33,832 bases of DNA from CBDUQI01 sp965369325 (GTDB taxonomy: Bacteria; Pseudomonadota; Gammaproteobacteria; Steroidobacterales; JBCBZW01). The stretch covers positions 1-33,832 of the forward strand of contig CBDUQI010000043.1 of assembly GCA_965369325.1 (NCBI GenBank), written 5' to 3'. The notes under the pieces were generated by a model. The model did no database searches. It was not told where the DNA came from and saw nothing but the letters and a program-made list of their open reading frames with translations. Positions 23,706 through 32,062 of the stretch are shown one piece after another. Numbering within the stretch: position 1 is the first letter of the stretch; every line of letters begins with the position of its first letter. The position numbers and the translations under genes are program-made.

Positions 23706-25129
23706 TGCTCGCCCCCTACGTGAACCGGCAACAGCCCCAACATGAAATCGGTCTTAGGTTGCCTGGCAGGGTCCTCACGGTCGTACACGAGCGCGCCGTC
23801 CACGTAAACCTGCTGCGCATGACTGTAAACGCTGAACGGATCACCGTCCCACAGCACCACGTCGGCCATCTTGCCCACCTCCAGCGTGCCGGTCTGATCC
23901 TCAATGCCCAACGACTTGGCCGGATTGGCACTCAGCCAGGTCATCGCCTGCGCGCGCGTCACTTGCATACCGGCCCGTTGTGCCGAGGCCATCGCTTTCG
24001 CCGCTTCCTGATTCAGACGCTGAATACCATACTGGGAGTCCGAGTGAACAATCGCGCAAGCCCCAGCCTTGTCCACCATCGGGATGTTCTCACGCACCGA
24101 GTCGTAGGCTTCCAGTTTAAAGCCCCACCAATCCGCCCACATGGCCGCGCAGGCGCCGTGCTCAGCCAGCAAATCGGCGATTTTGAACGCCTCAACCGCG
24201 TGGTGGAAGGCGGTAACTTTGTAATCGAACTCCTCGGCAATCTCCATCATCACGGCCATCTCGTCCGCGCGGTAACAATGGTTGTGCACCAGAATCTCGC
24301 CCTTAAGCACCCCGGCCAGGGTCTCCAGGCGCAGATCGCGGCGCGGTGGTTCACCGCCACCCTCGGCAGCCGCTTCCTGCTTGTGCAGGTACTCCTGTGC
24401 CTCAATCCACGCTTTGCGATAACCCGCCACGTTGCCCATGCGAGTGCTGGGCGCCGAGCCTTTCGCGCCGTAGACGCGCTTGGGATTCTCCCCGCACGCC
24501 ATCTTCAAACCGTGCGGAGCGCCCGGGAATTTCATCTCCTGCATGGTGCGTGCCGGCACGTTCTTGAGCGTGACACCACGCCCGCCGATCAGGTTGGCAG
24601 AGCCGGGCAGTACCTGCATCGAGGTGACGCCTGCGGCCAGTGCAGTGATGAAGCCCGGGTCTTGTGGCCAGACCGAATGCTCCGCCCACACCTCCGCGGT
24701 GACCGGCCCGGTGGCCTCGTTGCCGTCGGAATGCGCCTTTACGCCTGGGCTGGGATACACGCCCAGATGCGAATGTACGTCAATAATGCCAGGGGTCACC
24801 CATTTGCCGTTGGCATCCATCGCCTCCACATCACGCGGCGCGCGAACTTTTTCGCCCACCGCCGCAATGCGCCCGTTTTCCAGCAAAATACTGCCACCGT
24901 CAATCTGCTCGCCAGTGCCGGTCAGGATAGTGGCATTGGTAATCAGGACGGTCTGCGCTGGTAACCGCTGGTAAGTCGAGGCGAACGCCTCGTGCGCGCT
25001 GTCCTGCTCGGCCTGATCGGAGCAGGCCGCCAGCGCGATCAACGCCAGCCCGCCCAGGGCCATCCCCCGGCAGCGAAATCTCGCACCACCGCGCCGGCGC
25101 GAGCGCGGCAATTTTTGTTTGTACTGCAT
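23702..25129 (-). CDS. Amidohydrolase-family lipoprotein, catalytic site intact
   Basis: The gene encodes 475 residues from ATG 25129 (a TTG at 25132 directly precedes it). A very basic amino terminus (RSRRRGGARFRCR) leads into a lipoprotein signal with lipobox LAAC (Cys36 from this start). The imidazolonepropionase-like fold is complete: VTPGIIDVHSHLG with the HxH metal pair, VHNH, FHHAVEAFK and HSD motifs, and a closing GTLEVGKMADVVLWDGDPF. Such periplasmic enzymes hydrolyse cyclic amides or dipeptides, but substrate cannot be read. It is first in a two-gene operon with the degenerate paralogue. A gap of about 75 bp separates it from the decayed GST gene upstream. Confidence 0.9.
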   Translation of the reverse strand: MQYKQKLPRSRRRGGARFRCRGMALGGLALIALAACSDQAEQDSAHEAFASTYQRLPAQTVLITNATILTGTGEQIDGGSILLENGRIAAVGEKVRAPRDVEAMDANGKWVTPGIIDVHSHLGVYPSPGVKAHSDGNEATGPVTAEVWAEHSVWPQDPGFITALAAGVTSMQVLPGSANLIGGRGVTLKNVPARTMQEMKFPGAPHGLKMACGENPKRVYGAKGSAPSTRMGNVAGYRKAWIEAQEYLHKQEAAAEGGGEPPRRDLRLETLAGVLKGEILVHNHCYRADEMAVMMEIAEEFDYKVTAFHHAVEAFKIADLLAEHGACAAMWADWWGFKLEAYDSVRENIPMVDKAGACAIVHSDSQYGIQRLNQEAAKAMASAQRAGMQVTRAQAMTWLSANPAKSLGIEDQTGTLEVGKMADVVLWDGDPFSVYSHAQQVYVDGALVYDREDPARQPKTDFMLGLLPVHVGGEQ

Positions 25130-25204
25130 CAAGTTGCACCCGTTATTAACACGCTAAACAGAGCGCCTCGCCAGAGCGGAAGCGCCGAATAATTCAAACC
25201 AGAC

Positions 25205-25505
25205 TCAAGCATCCGCGCTCGCAGGCGCTTTCACCATTTGGTACCAGCGCGCCAGATTCGGCTGCGGATAAGTAAGCTCGTGATAGCGGAGAATAGCCCA
25301 GGACTCTGTCAGGCAAGTGCCATCGGCCAGCTCCAGCATGCGCACCACAGGAGGTGGGCTGCGCGAGGCGTACTCGGAGGCCAACTGCTCGCCGCCGCGG
25401 CCGCGCAGATCGACCGGCCCGCGTGGGGATGCTCAGGCCTTTCTCAGCAGCAAAGATGCGCATGCGCCTGGGGGAGGGCGCCGTCTGGAAATCGTCGAGT
25501 TTCAT
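25205..25505 (-). pseudogene. Decayed glutathione S-transferase gene (frameshift and internal deletion)
   Basis: The start codes for MKLDDFQTAPSPRRMRIFAA and EKGLSIPT, the typical amino terminus of a bacterial GST. At about 25415 one extra base shifts the frame. Correcting for it, translation continues V-D-L-R-G-R-G-G-E-Q-L, then the substrate-binding block VVRMLELADGTCLTESWAIL and RYHELTYPQPNL. Then, at about 25250-25261, it runs straight into ARWYQMVKAPASADA and a TGA stop. That last piece is the typical end of a GST (NLARWY...ARPSA). About 110 codons of the helical domain are therefore missing, probably by recombination between the PNL-coding stretches. The uncorrected frame (stop at 25194) has no protein-like character. 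Confidence 0.85.
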
Positions 25506-25546
25506 CGGCGGTATTATTGCAGACCCGCCGAGAGGGTACTAACTGA

Positions 25547-26548
25547 TTAAAGTGCCTCGCGATGGCGGCGCATATAAATCGCGGCAGCCAGGAAGGCGAC
25601 GGACATTGCCAGCCCCACCCACAACGCTGGGGACCCGAACAATCCTGCCGGATTGGCCAGCGGAAGCAACCCGTCCTGTACCGTACCGCCGTTCACCGTC
25701 AGCCCCTGATGATTCATCGAGATATGGGTGTTGCCCCAGCCATCGCTGCCTGGGTCGAATGCGTGTCGGAATCGCCCGAAATACTCACTGATCGACGAGG
25801 CAATCACATCGGTGCGCAGCACCAGTGTCTCAATCAGGATCAGCGCCAGCGGGGGCAGCAGCGCCCACATAATGGGCCAACCGCGGGCGAACGAAGATGC
25901 GAGCAACAGCCACGCCGCCACCGGCGCATACCACAGAGACTGCGCCAGCACGCCGTACAGCAACATCAATAGGGATTTGATGATGGGCACCGGCGAGACC
26001 AGTAACGCGAACGGACTGGCGCCCATAAACGGCAGCCCGATGCTGACAAAAACGGCGACGATCAGTAGCGAGCCAAGCGCAGCGGCCAGAAATATCATTG
26101 GCAGCGCCACCATTGCGGTCACAAACTTGGACAACACGGTTTGCGTGTCGGACACCGGCAACGACTTCCAGAACAGCACCGAACGATCTTTGCGTTCAGC
26201 ATGCAGCGCATCTAGCAGGTAGAACGCCGCCAGAAATGCGAACACGGCATTAAACGGCATGGCGATGCCCAGCATGGCAGCGGACCACATAGCGGCTGCC
26301 TCCTGGCTGGGCATAGCATCAATCTGACCGGCCGCAGCACGCAGTTCCGGGCCATGTTGCACCCACGCGGTAATCAACGCGGCGACCGTACAAAGCACAA
26401 CCAGGGCAGCCAGAATCAGCGGAACCAGCCAGAAAGAGCGGTGCTCCCAGAATTCCCGTCGCATCAGGGTGGAAAACACCTGCGGGGAGCTGACACGCGT
26501 CTCCTGCGAGAGCGCCTCGGTGGGCGCGTATGCAACATCGCCGCTCAT
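25547..26548 (-). CDS. ABC-2 type transporter permease
   Basis: The gene encodes 333 residues with six or so hydrophobic helices. The amino-terminal part (LMRREFWEHRSFWLVPLIL) resembles permeases that insert near the first helix, and the motif LHAERKDRSVLFWKSLPVSD is characteristic of ABC-2 permeases linked to YtrA-type regulators. A large extracytoplasmic loop (about 255-300) lies before the last helix. The start ATG (26548) overlaps the ATPase stop by four bases, so it is the distal gene of the GntR-ATPase-permease operon. Export of a cell-envelope-active compound or toxic peptide is the usual guess; the sequence gives no substrate. Confidence 0.9.
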   Translation of the reverse strand: MSGDVAYAPTEALSQETRVSSPQVFSTLMRREFWEHRSFWLVPLILAALVVLCTVAALITAWVQHGPELRAAAGQIDAMPSQEAAAMWSAAMLGIAMPFNAVFAFLAAFYLLDALHAERKDRSVLFWKSLPVSDTQTVLSKFVTAMVALPMIFLAAALGSLLIVAVFVSIGLPFMGASPFALLVSPVPIIKSLLMLLYGVLAQSLWYAPVAAWLLLASSFARGWPIMWALLPPLALILIETLVLRTDVIASSISEYFGRFRHAFDPGSDGWGNTHISMNHQGLTVNGGTVQDGLLPLANPAGLFGSPALWVGLAMSVAFLAAAIYMRRHREAL

Positions 26549-27402
26549 GCCGCCACCCCCTGCATCTTAGCTACAAACAAATCGGCGATACTGGGGCGGT
26601 GCACCTCACCCACGGCATGTAACTGCTCGCGCTCAACGCCTTCGAACAGAAACAGGCGTTTGCCAAACAGCTCACGCTGATGCACCGGCCCAAGCTGCTC
26701 AGCCGCCTGCACCTGGTCGGGGTGTACCAGCACCTCGGCAAACTGGTCGTCAACCTGCTCCATCGTCGCATCCAACACCAGCCGGCCGCGGCGGATAAAC
26801 ATGACATCCGTCAGAATGCGCTCAATTTCCTCCACCTGATGGGTGGTGACCAGAATCGTGCGCTGCGCGTCGAAATAGTCGGTCAGCAAAGCCTCGTAGA
26901 AATTCTTACGATAAAGCAGATCCAGCCCCAGCGTGGGCTCATCCAAAATGAGCAATCGCGCATCAATCGCCATCACCAGCGAGAGGTGCAACTGCACGAT
27001 CATGCCCTTGGACAGGTGGCGGACACGGGCCGAACTGTCGATCTCGGTCTTCTGTAAAAACCCGCGCGCGCGCTCCGCGCTGAAACGCGGGTGCACTTTG
27101 CTCAGGAACTCAATTGATTGATCTACTCGCAACCAAGACGGCAAGGTCGCGACATCGGCGATAAAGCACACCTGCTGCATTAACTGGTCGCGCTGGCGAT
27201 AGGGATCCAACCCCAGCACCTGCAACTGCCCTTCAAACGGACACAACCCCAAAACGCTGCGCAAGACCGTGGTCTTCCCAGCGCCGTTCGGGCCGATCAG
27301 CCCGACAATGCGCCCGGCGGCCACAGAAAAACTGACGTCGTCCACTGCCGTATGGCGGCCAAAACGCTTGGTTAACCCCTGCGCCTGAATTATCTCACCC
27401 AC
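26545..27402 (-). CDS. ABC transporter ATP-binding protein (YtrB-like)
   Basis: The gene encodes 285 residues. Walker A is GPNGAGKT (37-44), the signature is LSKGM (130-134; GQ replaced by GM), Walker B is LLILDE (150-155), and the switch histidine lies in TTHQVEE. The last 70 residues form an extra domain (LVLDATMEQVDDQFAEVLV onward) seen in bacitracin- and YtrB-type ATPases. The variant signature is common in this subfamily and is not evidence of inactivity. Twenty bases separate it from the regulator gene, and it overlaps the permease gene by four bases. Confidence 0.92.
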   Translation of the reverse strand: MGEIIQAQGLTKRFGRHTAVDDVSFSVAAGRIVGLIGPNGAGKTTVLRSVLGLCPFEGQLQVLGLDPYRQRDQLMQQVCFIADVATLPSWLRVDQSIEFLSKVHPRFSAERARGFLQKTEIDSSARVRHLSKGMIVQLHLSLVMAIDARLLILDEPTLGLDLLYRKNFYEALLTDYFDAQRTILVTTHQVEEIERILTDVMFIRRGRLVLDATMEQVDDQFAEVLVHPDQVQAAEQLGPVHQRELFGKRLFLFEGVEREQLHAVGEVHRPSIADLFVAKMQGVAA

Positions 27403-27422
27403 GGCTGTACCTCCCCGCCGCG

Positions 27423-28007
27423 CTAATTGCTCTCATCGTCGCTGCCCCCGGATTGACTTGATTTGCGCGCGCTTGCCTCAGGCTCGCCCTCGTCCTTGCC
27501 CGCCGCGCGCTTGTTGCCTGACTTGCTTTGGCCTGACTTGCCGTCTTTGGATTTTTTCTGGCCTGAGGCTTTCTGCCCCTTGGCCTTGCTGTCGCGAGCG
27601 GCACCATTGGCAGTAGGCACATGTTTGGTTTTGTCGGTATAGCGCTGCGCAGCAGCATCTAGGTCTGCCACCAACTCAGCCGGCTCCAGCCCCAACCGCT
27701 TGATGGTGGCCGCAACCTCGGGCCACTGCTGTTCGACGAACTTACGCCGTTCGTCCGCCATCAGCGCTGTATTCGCGCCTTCCTTAACGTACATGCCGCG
27801 ACCGCGTTTTTTCTCCACCAGCTCCTCATCCACCAACGCCTGGTAGCCTTTTAGTACGGTGAGCGGATTAAGCTGATACTCGGCCGCAACCTGGCGTACT
27901 GATGGCAGCGCGTCACCGTCCTTCACCACACCCTCCAGGATCATGGTCACCACGCGATCTCGTAGTTGCCGGTAGATCGGCTGTGTGTCATTCCATTTTG
28001 GGTCCAT
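27423..28007 (-). CDS. GntR-family regulator, YtrA type, with Lys/Ser-rich tail
   Basis: The gene encodes 194 residues. Residues 5-78 are the winged helix of GntR proteins (QPIYRQLRDRVVTMILEG, LPSVRQVAAEYQLNPLTVLK, KKRGRGMYV). A short helical segment (about 80-128) replaces a large ligand domain, as in the YtrA subgroup. From about residue 131 the protein is a low-complexity tail of K, S, G, Q and A (SKAKGQKASGQKKSKDGKSG ... KSGNKRAAGKDEGE) that ends acidic. YtrA regulators usually stop at 120-130 residues, so the tail is unusual; it may add nonspecific DNA affinity. It probably represses its own operon (see operator at 28171). Confidence 0.9.
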   Translation of the reverse strand: MDPKWNDTQPIYRQLRDRVVTMILEGVVKDGDALPSVRQVAAEYQLNPLTVLKGYQALVDEELVEKKRGRGMYVKEGANTALMADERRKFVEQQWPEVAATIKRLGLEPAELVADLDAAAQRYTDKTKHVPTANGAARDSKAKGQKASGQKKSKDGKSGQSKSGNKRAAGKDEGEPEASARKSSQSGGSDDESN

Positions 28008-28170
28008 GCTCTGCTCGTCACCTAACGTGATAGATGAGCCCAGTGTTACGCGCGATCAGACAATGGCTGGCCACCACCTCTGGACGCTTGCCGGGCGACC
28101 TGCCGCGGCGCCTGGAGGAACCCGCCGCGACCGTTTGTCGGGGGCGGGCACGCCCTCCAAGTGGGCTACT

Positions 28171-28188
28171 GTTGTAGTCAACTATAAC
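28171..28188. promoter_or_regulatory. Putative GntR/YtrA operator
   Basis: The dyad GTTGTAGTC-AACTATAAC has seven of nine positions symmetric. It overlaps the -10 hexamer of the promoter that reads toward gntR, the arrangement expected for autorepression by a YtrA-type regulator. The assignment rests on symmetry and position only. Confidence 0.5.
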
Positions 28189-28208
28189 ACCTAACGATCG
28201 AATTGCAA
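28181..28208 (-). promoter_or_regulatory. Promoter of the gntR-ABC operon
   Basis: Read leftward, TTGCAA (28208-28203) is followed by a 16-base spacer and TATAGT (28186-28181; five of six to consensus). Transcription would start near 28174, about 165 bases before the gntR ATG. The operator dyad covers the -10. Confidence 0.5.
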
Positions 28209-28332
28209 GCAACTGGCTGTCACGGTTTGTTAACCCTCTAATGTGTAATGACTTTCTCCTGTTCTAACCCCATTCGACGCCCACCGACGTTTATATCCGC
28301 AAGCACCCCTGCCCCATCAACAGGAGACGGAT

Positions 28333-30183
28333 ATGAGATTTCTTTCCACCCAACAGAGCCCCCGACGCAGAATCATCAGCCTGCGTCAATGGGCCATATT
28401 GGGCGCTACAACCGTACTGTGCGCCTGCGCCGGCGAGCAGGCCAGTCGTGAACAGCAGGCCGCAAACCAGACGCTCACGGATGCGACTGAGCAGGACGCA
28501 CCACGGGTGCTCATGCGGCAGAGGCCCGACGACGCTGTGGCGAGCGCGCCGATAGCACCCACCATCCTCGGCGCCGACGTTCAGCGAGCAGACACGGCTG
28601 ATGCGAAGAAGATGCTGAATGTGGAATCGCGCAGCCGGGTAGCGCCAGAGCAACTAGCCCGCCTGTCGTCGAGCGTCATTACCTCACCCACGGCGATGCC
28701 GCCGGAGGTCGATCGGGAGAACTACGCGCACGACGACACCAACCCGATCAAGCGGGTTAGCGAAGCGCCGGTATCCACCTTCAGCATCGATGTAGACACT
28801 GGGGCCTACGCCAATGTGCGCCGCATCCTCAACGAGGGCCGGCTACCGCCTTCGGACGCCGTGCGGATTGAGGAAATGATCAACTACTTCGACTACAGCT
28901 ATGCGCCGCCGCGCGGGGAAGCGCGGCCGTTCGCATTACACACCGAGCTCGCCCCCTCACCCTGGGCTGCAGACAAACTGCTGATGCAGATTGGGGTGCA
29001 GGGCAAAGTACTTGAGAGCCATGCGCGCAAACCGGCCAATCTGGTGTTCCTGCTTGATGTGTCCGGCTCGATGCGCGCAGCTAACAAACTGCCCCTGCTC
29101 AAGCAGGCATTTGGCCTGCTGACCGGGCAACTGCAAGCACGCGACAGCGTCTCGATTGTGGTTTACGCTGGCGCCAGTGGCCTCGTGCTACCCCCCACCG
29201 AAGGCACCGACCGACGCCGCATTCTAGAAGCATTGGACCGGCTCAGCGCAGGAGGCTCCACCAACGGCGCAGACGGCATCCGCCTGGCTTACGATCTGGC
29301 GCATGAAGCGTTTATCGAGGGCGGCATCAATCGCATCGTGTTGGCCACCGACGGCGACTTTAACGTCGGCACGGTTAACTTCCAGGCCCTAATCGATCTG
29401 GTAAAACGGGAGCGCCAGGGCGGCGTGGCACTGACCACGCTGGGCTTTGGCGGCGGCAACTACAACGATCATCTGATGGAGCAGTTGGCCGACGCGGGTA
29501 ACGGCAATTATCAGTACATCGACTCCTCACGCGAAGCGCGCAAAGTACTGGTGCAGGAGATCTCCGGCACCCTTCAAACCATTGCGCGGGATGTAAAGAT
29601 CCAGGTTGAGTTTAATCCTGCTTACGTAGCGGAGTACCGTCTGGTGGGCTACACCAACCGCCTGCTGGCGCGCGAGGACTTTAACAACGACAAAGTGGAT
29701 GCCGGCGACATTGGCGCAGGGCACAGCGTCACCGCGCTGTATGAAATCACCCCGCTCGGCAGTTCGGCGCAGGCAGTGGACCCGCTACGCTACGGCGCGC
29801 CGGCACAGTCCGACCCTCGCGGCCAGAGCACCGGCGAGCTCGCGTTTGTTCGCCTGCGTTACAAAGATGCCGGCACCGATCTGGATGCCCCCAGCAAACT
29901 GATCGAGCACCCGGTGTTTGCACGGGATGAGCGGCCGGCAAGTCGCACCACTGACAACTGGCGCTTCGCGGCCGCTGTGGCGGCATTTGCCCAGCAACTG
30001 CGCGATGCAAAGCACCTGGGCGGGTTTGGTTACGAGCAGGTGATGCACCTGGCGCACGGCGCAGTGGCGCAGGACCCGCACGGTTACCGTGAAGAGTTTT
30101 TGCAACTGCTCGGGCAAGCGCAGGCACTAACCAAGCGCGATCAGGCCGGGCGCGATCAAGCGATCGCGCAGACCACCCGGTGA
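28333..30183 (+). CDS. YfbK-like von Willebrand factor A lipoprotein
   Basis: The gene encodes 616 residues with AGGAGA before the ATG. A lipoprotein signal ends at LCAC (Cys32). Residues 127-215 are the amino-terminal YfbK-type domain (STFSIDVDTGAYANVRR, DAVRIEEMINYFDY). The VWA domain has a complete metal site: D242-x-S244-x-S246 (DVSGSM), T310 (GGSTNG) and D340 (ATDGDFN). The carboxy-terminal domain (about 430-600) is the family's DUF3520-like part. It binds a divalent metal and presumably a protein partner in the envelope. Its stop overlaps the frame of the sigma-factor gene, and the VWA-ECF-anti-sigma order suggests it senses or transmits an envelope signal. Confidence 0.92.
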   Translation: MRFLSTQQSPRRRIISLRQWAILGATTVLCACAGEQASREQQAANQTLTDATEQDAPRVLMRQRPDDAVASAPIAPTILGADVQRADTADAKKMLNVESRSRVAPEQLARLSSSVITSPTAMPPEVDRENYAHDDTNPIKRVSEAPVSTFSIDVDTGAYANVRRILNEGRLPPSDAVRIEEMINYFDYSYAPPRGEARPFALHTELAPSPWAADKLLMQIGVQGKVLESHARKPANLVFLLDVSGSMRAANKLPLLKQAFGLLTGQLQARDSVSIVVYAGASGLVLPPTEGTDRRRILEALDRLSAGGSTNGADGIRLAYDLAHEAFIEGGINRIVLATDGDFNVGTVNFQALIDLVKRERQGGVALTTLGFGGGNYNDHLMEQLADAGNGNYQYIDSSREARKVLVQEISGTLQTIARDVKIQVEFNPAYVAEYRLVGYTNRLLAREDFNNDKVDAGDIGAGHSVTALYEITPLGSSAQAVDPLRYGAPAQSDPRGQSTGELAFVRLRYKDAGTDLDAPSKLIEHPVFARDERPASRTTDNWRFAAAVAAFAQQLRDAKHLGGFGYEQVMHLAHGAVAQDPHGYREEFLQLLGQAQALTKRDQAGRDQAIAQTTR

Positions 30184-30233
30184 GCGAGGCACGGGTCTGC
30201 CCCGGCGGCCCGAATTCGCGTACTCTGAGCGCC

Positions 30234-30803
30234 ATGCCAATGGCGCCAGAGGACACCGAACTCATGCTCCGTTACCAACGTGGTGACGCAGCGGCGTTCG
30301 ATACCCTGTACGGGCGCCACAAAGGCGCCCTGTTCCGCTACTTCCTGCGCCACAACCCGCACAGCCGCGAGACGGCGCAGGAGCTGTTCCAGGAACTGTG
30401 GCTGCGCCTGATCCGCCAGCGCGCGCGGTATCAGCCAAGCGCCAAATTCAACACCTACCTCTACACCCTGGCGCACAGCTGCCAGGTAGACCACTGGCGA
30501 GGCAATCAGCGGCGCCCCGGCGACCAGCCAGGCGACGCTGATCCCGATGAGTTACAGCAACCGGCCACCAGCGGGCCAGAACACAGGGCCGATTTGATGG
30601 CCGCTGGCGAGCAGATTTGTGCCCAGCTAAGGGCCTTGCCCGAGGCCCAACGCGAAGCATTTTTGCTGCGCGAGGAAGCCGGGCTTTCGCTAGAGGAAAT
30701 TGCGCAGGTCACCGGCGTTGGCCGGGAAACGGCCAAGAGCCGCTTGCGCTACGCAGTGGCCCGATTGCGAGACCGGCTGCATGCCGTTAAGGAGACTGCA
30801 TGA
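30234..30803 (+). CDS. ECF-type RNA polymerase sigma factor
   Basis: The gene encodes 189 residues from ATG 30234. An alternative GTG at 30180 overlaps the previous stop (GTGA), but would add 18 residues that do not look like sigma region 2. Region 2 is readable (FDTLYGRHKGALFRYFLRH, ETAQELFQELWLRL), followed by a short Pro/Gly/Asp linker and region 4 (LPEAQREAFLLREEAGLSLE, EIAQVTGVGRETAKSRLRYA). There is no region 3, as in all ECF factors. The stop overlaps the next gene by four bases (ATGA), so sigma and its presumed antagonist are co-translated. Target promoter is not identifiable here. Confidence 0.93.
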   Translation: MPMAPEDTELMLRYQRGDAAAFDTLYGRHKGALFRYFLRHNPHSRETAQELFQELWLRLIRQRARYQPSAKFNTYLYTLAHSCQVDHWRGNQRRPGDQPGDADPDELQQPATSGPEHRADLMAAGEQICAQLRALPEAQREAFLLREEAGLSLEEIAQVTGVGRETAKSRLRYAVARLRDRLHAVKETA

Positions 30804-32035
30804 ACACCCCCCGTAACCCGCGCAACCCCAGCGATCCAGCCGGCGATCCAGCCGCCGACCCTGCGCTCGCCAAAACGCAGAGCGATGATGGCCAGGCCCC
30901 CACGCTGAGCGATGAGCAATTTGAGGCCTACCTGGCAGGTGACAGCGAGCTGTCACACAGCTATCACGCACAACCGCCGCAATGGCCGGGCAGCGAGTTG
31001 GATAAGGTCATCCAGGCCGAAGCGCGCAAACCACTTGGAACCGGCACGACCGCCAGCAAAGCCAATAAGTTATGGCGCTGGCCCGTGCTGATACCCCGAC
31101 AGTGGTGGCCTGTTGCCACTGGCGCGGCCGTACTTGCCCTGTGCGCAGGGGTGGTGATGGAGCTGGCACTGAGCCCTGATTTGTCCCCGTCCGAGGCGCC
31201 TGCCACTGCCTCATCCGCCCGGCTGGACAACACCAGCACGGCGCAGGGCGCTGCCAATGACTTCAGCGAAAGCGATAACCTGGTGCACAAAAAGCAGATG
31301 GCGGAAAGGCTCGCAGCCGCGCCTGCCACACCACCGGCGGTGGATGCCGGGCCCCGGCGCACCCGCTCGCGGGAGCGTCGCGAGGAGCTTGCCGCGATTG
31401 CGCAAGGGCGGGACACCGAGCATCCAGTTGACCCCGAACCGGCGATCGCCCCCAAGCCCGCGTTGGCCTCCGAGGCCATGGCGATATTGCAGGGCGAGGC
31501 GGAACAGGTTGCAGACGCTTACTCGCAGCCGGCACCCGCTAAACTGGGCTCGGACGTCGCGGCGCCCGCGCCCGCGCCGCCCTTCGATGCGCAACCGGCC
31601 CGCCAAATACAGCGCGAGGCGCCCGCAACGGCCGCGCGCACAACCGCCGCAGAACCCGCGATGCCTACCGCCCACGCAGTGCTTTCCGGCTCGGTGTGGG
31701 AAAACCTCGGCCACGATCAGCAACAGATCCTCGCCGCATTCCTCAACGACCGTGAGTACCGCCAGGCGCAGGTGGCGACCTTCAGCGCCGCTCAAGGGTC
31801 GGCCACCGAGGCCGCAAAACCCTCGTCCGACAGGGGACAGCAACCAATAGCAGCAGGCACTGGCGACGGGCCGCGGCCGGATGACTGGATGAGCATTATT
31901 GAGCAGGTGATCGCCGCTGGCGAGGTGCATCTGGCACAGGCGACACTGGCTGCTTTTCGGGAGGTCTATCCTGAGGCGCCCGTGAGCGATAAAATCCGGG
32001 ACTTTGAACACGCACTGGATCGGCCGGCACCTTAA
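30800..32035 (+). CDS. Membrane anti-sigma-like protein, zinc-free
   Basis: The gene encodes 411 residues. The first 100 are cytoplasmic and begin with Pro/Asp/Asn-rich repeats (NPRNPSDPAGDPAADP). A conserved patch FEAYLAGDSELSHSYHAQPP (41-60) follows, of the kind seen in proteins paired with ECF factors. There is no HxxxCxxC zinc motif. One transmembrane helix lies at about 103-124. The periplasmic part is long and of low complexity (Ala/Pro/Arg/Glu, about 125-365), and the end (about 370-408, with WMSIIEQVIAAGEVHLAQAT and LAAFREVYPEAP) is a TPR-like helix pair common in this family. It probably restrains the sigma factor at the membrane. Confidence 0.85.
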   Translation: MNTPRNPRNPSDPAGDPAADPALAKTQSDDGQAPTLSDEQFEAYLAGDSELSHSYHAQPPQWPGSELDKVIQAEARKPLGTGTTASKANKLWRWPVLIPRQWWPVATGAAVLALCAGVVMELALSPDLSPSEAPATASSARLDNTSTAQGAANDFSESDNLVHKKQMAERLAAAPATPPAVDAGPRRTRSRERREELAAIAQGRDTEHPVDPEPAIAPKPALASEAMAILQGEAEQVADAYSQPAPAKLGSDVAAPAPAPPFDAQPARQIQREAPATAARTTAAEPAMPTAHAVLSGSVWENLGHDQQQILAAFLNDREYRQAQVATFSAAQGSATEAAKPSSDRGQQPIAAGTGDGPRPDDWMSIIEQVIAAGEVHLAQATLAAFREVYPEAPVSDKIRDFEHALDRPAP

Positions 32036-32062
32036 GCGTTGCGCTGATAACAAGGATCCCTG

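Larger units (their letters stand above)
28008..28332. other. Divergent intergenic region (325 bp)
   Basis: This region lies between the leftward gntR operon and the rightward VWA gene. It holds a leftward promoter with an overlapping dyad (28171-28208). The segment 28060-28170 is GC-rich with no clear signal, and 28189-28332 is more AT-balanced and should hold the promoter of the VWA gene. I found no convincing -35/-10 or ECF-type site there. A ribosome-binding site AGGAGA precedes ATG 28333. Confidence 0.6.

Noticed and set aside
23693..24964. 423-codon open frame on the + strand
   Set aside because: It is antisense to the intact amidohydrolase gene, His/Arg-rich in a way typical of GC-rich shadow frames, and has no recognisable domain.
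25194..25505. 103-codon intact frame as a real protein
   Set aside because: Only the first 28 residues are GST-like; the rest is Arg/Ala/Ser noise, while the shifted frame restores clear GST sequence.
25505..25531. TCGGCGG/CCGCCGA hairpin between the GST remnant and the ABC operon as a terminator
   Set aside because: Seven pairs with a 13-base loop and no T run; it also includes the old GST start codon.
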